Assembly: GCA_016195915.1 (NCBI GenBank)
Contig: JACPYS010000022.1
Coordinates: 62,001-126,000, forward strand
Source of the DNA: Betaproteobacteria bacterium
GTDB lineage: Bacteria; Pseudomonadota; Gammaproteobacteria; Burkholderiales; SG8-39
Direction: 5' to 3'
DNA: 64,000 nucleotides
Shown: in pieces, positions 55,659 to 63,859 of the stretch
How the letters are laid out: each line of letters starts with the position of its first letter
How positions within the stretch are numbered: the first letter of the stretch is position 1
Position numbers and translations under genes: made by a program
The notes under the pieces: model-generated
What the model was told of the DNA's origin: nothing
The model's database searches: none
What the model saw: the letters and a program-made list of their open reading frames with translations, nothing else

Positions 55659-55740
55659 GTCGGCATTTCCATCGTGCCGAGTCCTTTGGCCTGCTCGCGC
55701 GCAATCACCTGCACCAAAGTCGAGCGCTCGGTCACACTGC

Positions 55741-55977
55741 TTGAAACGTCCGCAGTCGGGCGAAGGCTGGATCATTGTCGTGCGGCGGAACGAACACCCG
55801 CCAGTTCATGCGCATGTATTGCATCCGGATGGCAAGGTGGCCGTGTAGCTGTCAGGCAAGGTCGTCAATTCCGGTGTGCCCGCGAAAGTGTTGCGCGCCG
55901 CACAGGCATGGATCGACACCAATAACAAGGAAGTCCGCCGCGAGTGTGCGGCGATGAACAATCCGCGCAGGAGATAG
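55741..55977 (+). pseudogene. DUF4160-like gene with internal stop
   Basis: The frame reads GEGWIIVVRRNEHPPVHAHV, then HPDGKVAV, then TAG at 55846-55848, then LSGKVVNSGVPAKVL ... NNPRRR and TAG at 55975. The NEHPPVHAHV motif and the ending MNNPR are those of DUF4160 proteins, usually encoded just before a DUF2442 gene. The 5' end has no ATG and looks replaced by unrelated sequence. Both the internal stop and the lost start say the gene is dead. Confidence 0.65.
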
Positions 55978-55980
55978 GTT

Positions 55981-56475
55981 ATGAGACAGAAAAATGCAAA
56001 CCGGCTGCAATCCGTCAGTGTCAAAGCGGGCATGGTGCTGGCGGCGACTTATACCGGAGGCAATACGATCCGCGTCGATCTGGGCGATGTAGCTCGACGG
56101 TTGGAGGCATTCGCGCCGCTGGAATCGCGCCGCGAGTTTCGTCGCGCTGCCGTGGTCGACTTCGGGTGGGCGGTGGAACGGCCGTGCGGGGCATCCCTGG
56201 ATTCCGACCGATTGCTGGAAATGGCGCTGGAACAGCAAGGGCAGGTGGCCAATGTCGATTTTCGCCGCTGGCAGGACCGGCACCAACTTTCCCTCACGGA
56301 TGCAGCGAAAGCGATCGGTCTTACCCGCCGTACGGTGAGTCAGTACCGCACCGGTGCGCGTCCCGTTCCGCGTACCGTGACGCTCGCCTGCAAGGGATGG
56401 GAGGTGGAACGCGGTTGGCCGAAGCGCGGTCGAGTCAAGCAGATGGGAGACGCTACTCGCTCCGCGCACGGCTAG
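55981..56475 (+). CDS. DUF2442 protein with C-terminal helix-turn-helix
   Basis: This 164-aa protein starts 3 bases after the DUF4160 remnant. The N-terminal ~85 residues are DUF2442 (TYTGGNTIRVDLGDVARRLE, FRRAAVVDFGWAVER). The C-terminal part is a helix-turn-helix (LSLTDAAKAIGLTRRTVSQY). DUF2442/DUF4160 pairs behave like toxin-antitoxin-type cassettes by gene order. Here the partner is dead and the DNA-binding half survives. Confidence 0.75.
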   Translation: MRQKNANRLQSVSVKAGMVLAATYTGGNTIRVDLGDVARRLEAFAPLESRREFRRAAVVDFGWAVERPCGASLDSDRLLEMALEQQGQVANVDFRRWQDRHQLSLTDAAKAIGLTRRTVSQYRTGARPVPRTVTLACKGWEVERGWPKRGRVKQMGDATRSAHG

Positions 56476-56478
56476 CCT

Positions 56479-56550
56479 TCAGTCCGCTTTGATGCCCGCC
56501 TTGCGGATCACCTCGCCCCAGCGCGGCGTGTCGCGGCGGATGATTTCCAT
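56479..56550 (-). pseudogene. C-terminal fragment of a Bug/TctC receptor gene
   Basis: On the - strand 23 codons read EIIRRDTPRWGEVIRKAGI and then KAD-stop. This matches the last residues of Bug-type receptors (compare DEIEKWGRIVKEAGI of the intact gene near 63.8 kb). The rest of the gene is absent. Confidence 0.6.
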
Positions 56551-56595
56551 GCATGACCGCTCCGGGTGTCGGTTTGCGAATTTCCCCCATAGCAG

Positions 56596-58563
56596 TCACT
56601 TGGTGACGATCTGGAAGGTTCCGGGTGCCTTGTCGATCAGCGTGAAGAAACGCACGAGATCGATCTTGCTGCCGTCGACCTTGAGCTCGTCGCTGAGCAA
56701 GGTGTCCTTTACGCCCGCGGTGCCGGCCATCATCTTGACGAAGATATCCTTGGTCAGCGTCAGAGTCGCGTTGGCGTCGGCCGCGGGCGCGGCTTTCTTG
56801 TGGTGCAGCACCGCGTTCTCGATCCACAGCACGAAGGATTCCCTGGTGTCCGACAGAACCAGATTGACCTTCAGGTTCTTGCCCTCGGCGGCGGGTCCGT
56901 CCAGGCCTGCGGCCATGGCTTCGAGGAAGCGCTCGATCGGGGTTTGCGCCAGCATTTCGATGAAGCTGGCGCGGCTGATGCCCTTCTTTGGCGGGCCGTT
57001 GCGCAGTTCGGCGGCAGCGGTAAGGTAGCTGTTGCGCCAGGTCGCCGCCTCGGCCATGTAGCCCAGCTGGTCGTAGGTTCGCGCCAACAGTTCTTTCGCG
57101 CCCTTGTGATCGGGCTGGCCGAAGACGGCATGGTTCAGCAATTCTGCCGCCCAGCGGTATTCGCCCCTGTCGAACGCGGCCTGCGCGGCCGCGACGGCCT
57201 TGCCGGCGCCACCAATGAGTTCCAGATAGCGCCTGGACGATTCTTGCGGAGGTAGCGGGTCCAAGTTCGCCGGATTGCCGTCGTAGGCGCCGAGGTAGAA
57301 CTGGTAGACCGCCTTGACGTTGTGGCGCAAGTCACCGTAGTAGCCGCGCGCGCCGAAGTAGGAGGCGAGCGACTTGGGCAGCTTCACCGTGTCGGCGATC
57401 TCGCGCGGCGTGTAGCCGGCGTTGATCAGGCGCACTGTCTGGTCATGAGTGTACTTGTAGACGTCGCGGTGCTTGGTGATGAACTCGGCGATGCGCGCGT
57501 TGCCCCAGATCGGCCAATTGTGCTGGCCGAAATAGACTTCGATGCCGCCGATGTGTTCTAGCGCCTGCTCCATGTACGCGGCCCAACGCAGCGAGTCGCG
57601 CACCTTGGCGCCGCGAACCGGCAGCAGGTTGTGCATGGTCTGCGCCAGATTCTCGGCACCGCCATAGGCCTTCTTCTCGGGGATCGTGAAAGTCAGCTCG
57701 GCCGGGGCCTCGGCACCGGGCACGTTGTGGAACACGAAGCGCACGCCGTCCAAGCTCAGTTCCTGCGTCGGCTGGGTGACGAGCTGCGTCGGCTGCAAAA
57801 TGCCGAAGTTGCCGTACGCCACGCCCTTGCCCAGCCCGGAGTCGACCATGCCCTTCGGCGAACGCTCCAGGTCCCTGCCGAACTGGTACAGCGAACGCCG
57901 GCCCATCGCGGTGCCGACCATCACGTTCTCGCTCGTGGCTTCTTCCATGAAGCCCTCGGATGCGATTACCGGGACCTTGCGCTCGGCCGCGTCCTTGGGC
58001 GATATGACGCCCAACGCGCCGCCGAAGTGGTCGATGTGACTGTGCGTGAACACGATCGCCGACACTGGCTTGTCGCCGAGGTGCTTGCGTGCGAAGGCCA
58101 GCGCCGCCGCTGCGCTCTCACGGCTGGTCAGCGTATCCACCACGATCCACCCGCTCCGGCCTTCGACCAGCGTCATATTGGCGACATCGAAGCCGCGCAC
58201 CTGGTAGATGCCGTCGGTCACCTTGAACAGGCCGATGTGGGCATTGAGGATCGCGTGCCGCCACAGGCTGGCGTTGACCGTCGGTGGTGCCTTGCCGTCG
58301 ACGAACTTGAAGGCGTCGAAGTCGATCAGCACCGAGCTGTCCGCGGCGAGGATCTGTCCCGCAGGCCGGGCGATGAAGCCGCGCTTGGCGTCCTCGAAGT
58401 CCTGCTGATCGTCGAGCTTGAGTTCCTGCACCAACTGCTCATTGGCCATGCGCGTCGCCGCCGTGGCCTCGCCCGCGGCGCCGCCGATTCCGGTGTTCTT
58501 GCCGCACCCGGCCACCAACAACAGCAGCGCGGCGAATGTCGAGCAGTAAAGTGTCTTCATCAT
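56596..58563 (-). CDS. alkylsulfatase (SdsA1/YjcS-type), lipoprotein
   Basis: This 655-aa metallo-beta-lactamase-fold sulfatase has a lipobox LLVAGC (C20), the zinc motif VFTHSHIDHFGG, then NVPGAEAPAELTF and YFGQHNWPIWG for the remaining ligands and sulfate site. A helical dimer region and an SCP2-like C-terminal domain (from ~530; NLKVNLVLSDTRESFVLWIE) follow. The family hydrolyses primary alkyl sulfates such as dodecyl sulfate, releasing the alcohol and sulfate. Here it would be periplasmic and membrane-anchored. It diverges from a GMC alcohol oxidase operon, which fits the next step. Confidence 0.88.
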   Translation of the reverse strand: MMKTLYCSTFAALLLLVAGCGKNTGIGGAAGEATAATRMANEQLVQELKLDDQQDFEDAKRGFIARPAGQILAADSSVLIDFDAFKFVDGKAPPTVNASLWRHAILNAHIGLFKVTDGIYQVRGFDVANMTLVEGRSGWIVVDTLTSRESAAAALAFARKHLGDKPVSAIVFTHSHIDHFGGALGVISPKDAAERKVPVIASEGFMEEATSENVMVGTAMGRRSLYQFGRDLERSPKGMVDSGLGKGVAYGNFGILQPTQLVTQPTQELSLDGVRFVFHNVPGAEAPAELTFTIPEKKAYGGAENLAQTMHNLLPVRGAKVRDSLRWAAYMEQALEHIGGIEVYFGQHNWPIWGNARIAEFITKHRDVYKYTHDQTVRLINAGYTPREIADTVKLPKSLASYFGARGYYGDLRHNVKAVYQFYLGAYDGNPANLDPLPPQESSRRYLELIGGAGKAVAAAQAAFDRGEYRWAAELLNHAVFGQPDHKGAKELLARTYDQLGYMAEAATWRNSYLTAAAELRNGPPKKGISRASFIEMLAQTPIERFLEAMAAGLDGPAAEGKNLKVNLVLSDTRESFVLWIENAVLHHKKAAPAADANATLTLTKDIFVKMMAGTAGVKDTLLSDELKVDGSKIDLVRFFTLIDKAPGTFQIVTK

Positions 58564-58718
58564 CGTGGTTTCCTTTGGAGTTCGCCGAAATTCAGGCGTT
58601 CGAGCGGATCAGGCCGGCGGCCTTTTCGCGATTGTCCCGGACCGATGGTGGGGTGGGCGGTAAAGCAAGCGCCGAGGTATGGAATGATATATTGATGCTG
58701 CAGTTTCACAGAGGAACC

Positions 58719-59309
58719 ATGAAATCTGGACGGGCATCCGCAGAGCACGATAGGAAGCATGACCTGTCGCGGCGCGACTTCCTGAGGATCGGCGCGGGCT
58801 TTTCGGCGGCGCTGGCTTGCGCCAGCGCGCTTGGCGTGCTCGGCGGTTGCGGCGAGGTGGCAAAGTCACCTGCAAAGAACTTTGGCTTTCTGCGCGAAAG
58901 CGACCTTGAGCTCTTTGGCGCGCTCGCGCCAGTCGTAGTTCTCGATCTCGCGCAATTGGCCGCAGCACGGCGCAGTGAGCGTCTTGGCGACGTCTTGCAC
59001 AAGCTTGACGCCACCTGCAGCGCGCTGGACCTTGGCAAACAGCACGAACTGCGCAAGCTGCTGGACCTGCTCGCTTTCGCGCCGCTGCGCTACTTGCTCG
59101 CCGGAGTGGGCGCATGGAATGAGGCCAGTACCGAGACGCTGCAGGAATTTCTGACGCGCTGGCGTGGCAGCCGATTCGCCACACTCAACGCCGGCGGCAA
59201 TGTTCTGGTCAAGCTTGTCTCCACCAGCTATTACGCACTGCCGGCGACCTGGCAGGCGTCCGGTTACCCCGGGCCGCTCGAACGCCTCTACAAGGCAGTC
59301 AACTCTTGA
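58719..59309 (+). CDS. Tat-exported small subunit for the GMC oxidoreductase
   Basis: This 196-aa protein has a twin-arginine signal LSRRDFLRIGAGFSAALACA followed by GVLGGCG, a possible lipobox. The mature part is helical, like gluconate-dehydrogenase subunit-3-type proteins that help export GMC dehydrogenases. The ATG at 58719 follows AGAGGA and is preferred to an ATG eight codons earlier. The GMC gene starts 9 bases after it and has no signal of its own, so it probably travels with this subunit (hitchhiker export). Confidence 0.75.
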   Translation: MKSGRASAEHDRKHDLSRRDFLRIGAGFSAALACASALGVLGGCGEVAKSPAKNFGFLRESDLELFGALAPVVVLDLAQLAAARRSERLGDVLHKLDATCSALDLGKQHELRKLLDLLAFAPLRYLLAGVGAWNEASTETLQEFLTRWRGSRFATLNAGGNVLVKLVSTSYYALPATWQASGYPGPLERLYKAVNS

Positions 59310-59318
59310 AAGCCGATC

Positions 59319-60914
59319 ATGGCCTTTCCTGATATCTACGCTGCCGGAATTGCTTCCGGCTGGAAAGTCATCGACGCCTCCACGCTGACGGCGCCGCAGA
59401 CGCTTGAATCCGACGTCGCCATCATCGGTAGCGGTGCGGGTGGCGGAGTCGCTGCCGAGATTCTCAGCCTGGCCGGTATCAAGGTCCTGTTGCTGGAGGA
59501 AGGGTCGTTGAAAACTTCGGACAGCTTCAGGGATATGGACGAGGCGCGCGCCTACGCTGAGCTCTACCAGGAGGCTGCCGGGCGCGCCAGCTCCGACGGT
59601 GCCATTGCTGTCTTGCAGGGGCGCTCGGTCGGCGGCACGACGACCGTCAATTGGACCTCGAGTTTCCGCACCCCGGCGCAGACGCTGCGGCAATGGGAAA
59701 CACAGCATGAGGTTCAAGGTCACAGCGCCGACGTTATGGCGCCTTGGTTCGAAAAAATGGAACAGCGGCTGAGTATTGCGCCCTGGGCGCAAGCGCCGAA
59801 CGCGAACAACAGCGTATTGAAGCGCGGCTGCGACGCACTCGGCTGGGAATCGCATGTCATCCCTCGCAATGTCAAAGGCTGTTGGGATTCGGGTTATTGC
59901 GGGTTTGGCTGTCCGGTCAATGCCAAGCAGTCCATGCTGGTGTCGACCATTCCCGTCGCGCTGCAGAGCGGCGCGACCCTGGTACACCGGCTGCGCGTGC
60001 GGCAATTTCAGCATTCCGGTGACAAGATCAGCGGCGCCATCGGCGAAGCGCTGCGAAGCGATGGTCGCACGCCGAGCGGCGTGAGCGTGACGATCAAGGC
60101 AAGGCACTATGTCGCGGCCGGTGGCGCGATCAATACGCCGGCGCTGCTGCTGCGCTCGCAGTTTCCCGACCCGCACCAGCGCCTGGGCAAGCGCACGCTG
60201 ATCCATCCGGTGGTGCTCTCGCTGGCGGTGATGCCCGAACGCATCGATGGTTTTTACGGTACGCCGCAGTCCATCGCTTCCGATCATTTCCAGTGGAAGG
60301 ATGGCGTTACCGGACCGATGGGTTACAAGCTCGAGGTTCCGCCGCTGTTTCCGGGGCTCAGTGCGGGCGTGTTCAATAGTTTCGGTGACGCGCTGCGCAA
60401 GGACATGGCCGCGCTTGCGCACAGCAATGCGATTCTCGCCCTGCTGCGCGACGGTTTCGTCCCCCAAAGCGAGGGTGGCAACGTTCGTGTTGGCGCCGAC
60501 GGCAGTCCCATTCTCGATTACGAACTCACCTATCATGTCTGGGACGGCGCACGCCGCGCCTATCTCAGCATGGCCGAAGCGCAGTTCGCGGCCGGCGCAA
60601 AGCAAGTGCGTCCGGCGCACCTCGATGCGCCCTATTACACGAGTTGGAACGAAGCCAGGCGAGCCATCGCCGGGCTGCCGATGAAGAAGTTTCGCGCCGC
60701 ACTGTTTACGGCACACCTCATGGGCGGTTGCGGCATGAGCGAGAATCCAGCACGCGGTGTGGTCAGTAGCCGCGGCAGACACCACCAGATCGCGAATCTT
60801 TCCATTATGGACGGCTCGGTCTTCCCGACCAGCATCGGCGCCAATCCGCAGCTCTCGATCTACGCGCTCACCGCCCAGAATGCGAGCGCGCTGGCGAAGG
60901 AACTTGGAAGCTAA
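59319..60914 (+). CDS. GMC-family FAD oxidoreductase (long-chain alcohol oxidase-like)
   Basis: This 531-aa flavoprotein has the FAD motif AIIGSGAGGGVAAE near residues 34-47, LQGRSVGGTTTVNWTSSFRT, a Cys-rich segment CWDSGYCGFGCPVNAKQS, RHYVAAGGAINTPALLL, AHLMGGCGM, and MDGSVFPTSIGANPQLSIY at the active site. It should oxidise an alcohol to aldehyde. The CGFGCP segment is typical of the long-chain-alcohol and glucose-sorbosone-like branch. Adjacent genes (Tat subunit, divergent alkylsulfatase) suggest the alcohol comes from alkyl sulfates. Confidence 0.85.
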   Translation: MAFPDIYAAGIASGWKVIDASTLTAPQTLESDVAIIGSGAGGGVAAEILSLAGIKVLLLEEGSLKTSDSFRDMDEARAYAELYQEAAGRASSDGAIAVLQGRSVGGTTTVNWTSSFRTPAQTLRQWETQHEVQGHSADVMAPWFEKMEQRLSIAPWAQAPNANNSVLKRGCDALGWESHVIPRNVKGCWDSGYCGFGCPVNAKQSMLVSTIPVALQSGATLVHRLRVRQFQHSGDKISGAIGEALRSDGRTPSGVSVTIKARHYVAAGGAINTPALLLRSQFPDPHQRLGKRTLIHPVVLSLAVMPERIDGFYGTPQSIASDHFQWKDGVTGPMGYKLEVPPLFPGLSAGVFNSFGDALRKDMAALAHSNAILALLRDGFVPQSEGGNVRVGADGSPILDYELTYHVWDGARRAYLSMAEAQFAAGAKQVRPAHLDAPYYTSWNEARRAIAGLPMKKFRAALFTAHLMGGCGMSENPARGVVSSRGRHHQIANLSIMDGSVFPTSIGANPQLSIYALTAQNASALAKELGS

Positions 60915-61127
60915 GCACGCGTTGCAAGATGAATTTCGGGGTACTTGTCGATGTCGGCCGTGGACGAGTCTATCGCGAAAATTTACATAGGCGATGCTTC
61001 TACAAAGCGGACCGTCGCGATCTGTATCCGGTGCGATAAGGCCTGATTCGATCGGTTTCAAAGCCCATGCGTCGTAGTTGACGTTAATATGCGTCCGCCT
61101 GCCGATCACCTGAGAGGAGGGGATGCC

Positions 61128-62135
61128 GTGTTCTCCGTCGTTTCCCGCGCGCTGCTGCGGAGCGTCGTTGTGTTCACCGCCTCATTGGTTTTTGCGCTGC
61201 CGGCACTGCGGTCTGCGAACGTCCAGGCACAGGCGGATTACCCCAACCGGCCGGTGAGCTTCATCGTGCCGTTCCCGCCCGGCGGCGGTACTGACATTTC
61301 GGCGCGCACGGTGGCCGCGAAGCTGACCGCGAAATGGGGCCAATCGGTGGTGGTGGAAAACCGCGCGGGGGCCGGCGGCATCCTGGGCGCCGACGCCGTG
61401 GCGCGGGCGCGGCCGGACGGCTACACCCTGTTGATCGCCAACGTGGGGACTCAGTCGATCAATCCGACGCTCTACCCCAAGCTGCCTTATAACGCGGACA
61501 CGGCCTTCACGCCGATATCGCTGATTTGCGAATTGCCGTTCGTGCTGATGGCCAGCCCCTCGTTCGCGCTTGGCAGCATCAAGGAACTCGTGGCCTTCGC
61601 CAAGGCCAACCCTGAGAAGGTGACCTATGCGAGTTCCGGCCTTGGCGGCTCGCCACACCTGACCGCCGAGCTTTTCCAACTCGTCACGGGCACACGCATG
61701 ATGCATGTGCCGTACAAGGGCGGAGGTCCGGCGATGACCGACCTGATGGCGGGCCACGTCAACCTGCTCTTCGCCTCGGTGCTCGAAGGCTCCGGCCACA
61801 TCAAATCCGGCAAGCTCAAGGGCCTGGTCGTGACGCACGCGAAGCGCTCGCCCGCGCTGCCGGACGTGCCTACCGCGGCCGAAGCCGGACTCAAAGGCGC
61901 CGAGTCGGGTTCGTGGATCGCGCTCCTCGGTCCCGCGGGTATTCCCGCCGCCGTCGTAGAGAAGGCCGCCGCCGACGTGAAGGAGGTCGTGTTGGCTGCC
62001 GACGTGCGCGAGAAGCTGATCGCGCAAGGCGCCGTGCCTCAGGCGAGCACGCCGGCCGAACTGCAGAAGCTGATCGATGCCGACCGCGCGCGCTACGGCA
62101 GGATCATCCGAGACAAGGGCCTGAAGGCGGAATGA
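61128..62135 (+). CDS. Bug/TctC-family periplasmic receptor
   Basis: This protein is 335 aa from the GTG at 61128, with GGAGGGG ~7 bases upstream. An ATG at 61089 has no ribosome site. It has a signal peptide (VVFTASLVFALPALRSANVQAQA), then the Bug pattern YPNRPVSFIVPFPPGGGTDI, AGAGGILGADAVARARPDGY, YASSGLGGSPHLTAELF and VPYKGGGPAM. It binds a carboxylate for tripartite tricarboxylate transporters or for sensing. The 213 bases upstream contain no other gene. It heads an operon with rraA-like and a second Bug gene; no TctA/B permease is in the window. Confidence 0.88.
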   Translation: MFSVVSRALLRSVVVFTASLVFALPALRSANVQAQADYPNRPVSFIVPFPPGGGTDISARTVAAKLTAKWGQSVVVENRAGAGGILGADAVARARPDGYTLLIANVGTQSINPTLYPKLPYNADTAFTPISLICELPFVLMASPSFALGSIKELVAFAKANPEKVTYASSGLGGSPHLTAELFQLVTGTRMMHVPYKGGGPAMTDLMAGHVNLLFASVLEGSGHIKSGKLKGLVVTHAKRSPALPDVPTAAEAGLKGAESGSWIALLGPAGIPAAVVEKAAADVKEVVLAADVREKLIAQGAVPQASTPAELQKLIDADRARYGRIIRDKGLKAE

Positions 62136-62136
62136 G

Positions 62137-62856
62137 ATGACGAAACTCAATGAAGCGACGCGGAACAAGCTGAAGGGGGTCAGCACCGCGACCCTGTGCA
62201 CCGCGCTGTTCAAGCGCGGACTGCGCAACCAGTTCATCCAGGACGTCCGGCCGCTCAATCCGGAAGGCGTGAACATGGTCGGCGAAGCCTTCACGCTGCG
62301 CTACATTCCGGCGCGCGAGGACCTGAACCCGATCACGGTGTTCCAGGACCGGAGTCACCCGCAGCGCAAGGCCGTAGAGGAATGCCCGCCCGGCGCGGTG
62401 TTCGTCATCGACAGCCGCAAGGATCCGCGCGCGGCATCGGCGGGCTCGATCCTGGTGACCCGCCTGATGAAGCGCGGCGCAGCGGGCATCGTCACCGACG
62501 GCGGCTTTCGCGATTCACCGGAAATTGCGAAGCTCGCGATACCCGCGTACCACAATCGTCCGTCCGCTCCGACCAACCTGACGCTGCACCAGGCGCTCGA
62601 CATCAATGTTCCGATCGGCTGTGGCGATGCACCGGTGTGGCCCGGGGACGTCATCGTGGGCGATGGGGAAGGTGTGGTGGTCATTCCGGCGCATCTCGCT
62701 GATGCGATTGCCGATGAAGCGGTCGAAATGACCGCGTTCGAGGACTTCGTCGCCGAGCAGGTCGGAAAGGGGCGATCCATACTGGGGCTTTATCCCGCCA
62801 CCGAGGAAAACACGCGCATCGAATTCGCCGCGTGGCGCAAGGCCAGGGAGCAATAA
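62137..62856 (+). CDS. RraA-family protein (aldolase/regulator-like)
   Basis: This 239-aa RraA/HMG-aldolase-fold protein has SILVTRLMKRGAAGIVTDGG, RDSPEIAKL and VWPGDVIVGDGEGVVVIP. The G-x-R/D site around TDGGFRD matches 4-hydroxy-4-methyl-2-oxoglutarate aldolase and RraA-like enzymes that need Mg. It starts one base after the upstream Bug stop. Between two Bug receptors it is more likely a catabolic aldolase or decarboxylase than the RNase E regulator. Confidence 0.82.
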   Translation: MTKLNEATRNKLKGVSTATLCTALFKRGLRNQFIQDVRPLNPEGVNMVGEAFTLRYIPAREDLNPITVFQDRSHPQRKAVEECPPGAVFVIDSRKDPRAASAGSILVTRLMKRGAAGIVTDGGFRDSPEIAKLAIPAYHNRPSAPTNLTLHQALDINVPIGCGDAPVWPGDVIVGDGEGVVVIPAHLADAIADEAVEMTAFEDFVAEQVGKGRSILGLYPATEENTRIEFAAWRKAREQ

Positions 62857-62872
62857 ATAGGGGCGACAGGCG

Positions 62873-63847
62873 ATGGCGATTCGAAACTGGCTGAGACTGG
62901 CGATTGCGGCGGCGGGTCTCGCGCTGGCTGCGCAGGACGCAGCGGCACAGACCTATCCGGCCAGATCGGTCAAGATCGTGGTTCCGGCGACCACCGGAGG
63001 TGCGATCGACCTGATCGCACGCTCGCTTGCGGAGAAGATGTCCGTTTCGCTCGCGCAGCCGGTGGTGGTGGAAAACAAGCCCGGCGCTTCGAACAACCTC
63101 GGCACCGATTTTGTGGCGAAGAGCGCGCCTGACGGCTACACGCTGGTGATCGTGGCCTCCAGCCATGCGACCAACAAGCATCTGTTCAAGTCGCTGCCCT
63201 ACGATCCGGTCAGGGACTTCGAGCCGGTCGTGTATACGCACGTCGTGCCGCTGCTGCTCGCGGTCCATCCTTCGGTCGGCGCGAAAAACGTGCTGGAACT
63301 GGTGGCCTGGATCAAGGCCAATCCCGACAGGGCGATCTACGCTTCCAGCGGACCCGGCAGCTCGCTGCACATGGCCGCGGAACTTTTCATGAGCATGAGC
63401 GGGACGAAGATGCAGCACATTCCCTACAAAGGCAGTTCGGCCGCGCACCCCGACCTGCTCGCCGGGCGCACGGCAATGATTTTCGACACTGTCACCGCGA
63501 TCCGCCCGCACGTGAAGGCCGGCACGGTGCGCGGCATCGCAGTGACTACCCTGAACCGCTCGAGCGCGGTTCCTGAACTGCCGACGATCGCCGAGTCCGG
63601 CCTCGCCGGCTACGACGCGAGCACCTGGGGCGGCATCCTGGCGCCGGCCGGCACCCCGAAAGACGCCGTCGCGAAACTCAACGCAGCCATCAATGCGGCG
63701 CTGAAGCTGGAAGATGTGCGTGCGCGTCTCGCCGGCGCCGGCGTCGAGATCCAGGGCGGAACGCCGGAACGCTTCGCGAATGTCATCCGCGACGAGATCG
63801 AAAAGTGGGGCCGCATCGTCAAGGAAGCCGGAATTCAGCCCGAGTGA
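62873..63847 (+). CDS. second Bug/TctC-family periplasmic receptor
   Basis: This 324-aa protein has a signal peptide (LAIAAAGLALAAQDAAA), YPARSVKIVVPATTGGAIDL, NKPGASNNLGTDFVAKSAPD, YASSGPGSSLHMAAELF and IPYKGSSAAHPD. It differs from the first Bug protein in the binding loops (ATTGGAID against PPGGGTDI), so a different ligand is likely. It starts 16 bases after the RraA-like gene. Confidence 0.88.
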   Translation: MAIRNWLRLAIAAAGLALAAQDAAAQTYPARSVKIVVPATTGGAIDLIARSLAEKMSVSLAQPVVVENKPGASNNLGTDFVAKSAPDGYTLVIVASSHATNKHLFKSLPYDPVRDFEPVVYTHVVPLLLAVHPSVGAKNVLELVAWIKANPDRAIYASSGPGSSLHMAAELFMSMSGTKMQHIPYKGSSAAHPDLLAGRTAMIFDTVTAIRPHVKAGTVRGIAVTTLNRSSAVPELPTIAESGLAGYDASTWGGILAPAGTPKDAVAKLNAAINAALKLEDVRARLAGAGVEIQGGTPERFANVIRDEIEKWGRIVKEAGIQPE

Positions 63848-63859
63848 TCGGCTGACGCT

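Noticed and set aside
55659-55740. 26-codon - strand frame VTERSTLVQVIAREQAKG... ending at a stop
   Set aside because: It may be the end of another lost gene, but I cannot match it to any family and it is too short to support.
58866-61109. 747-codon antisense frame across the GMC genes
   Set aside because: A shadow of two well-supported genes; it shows no motif or plausible start.
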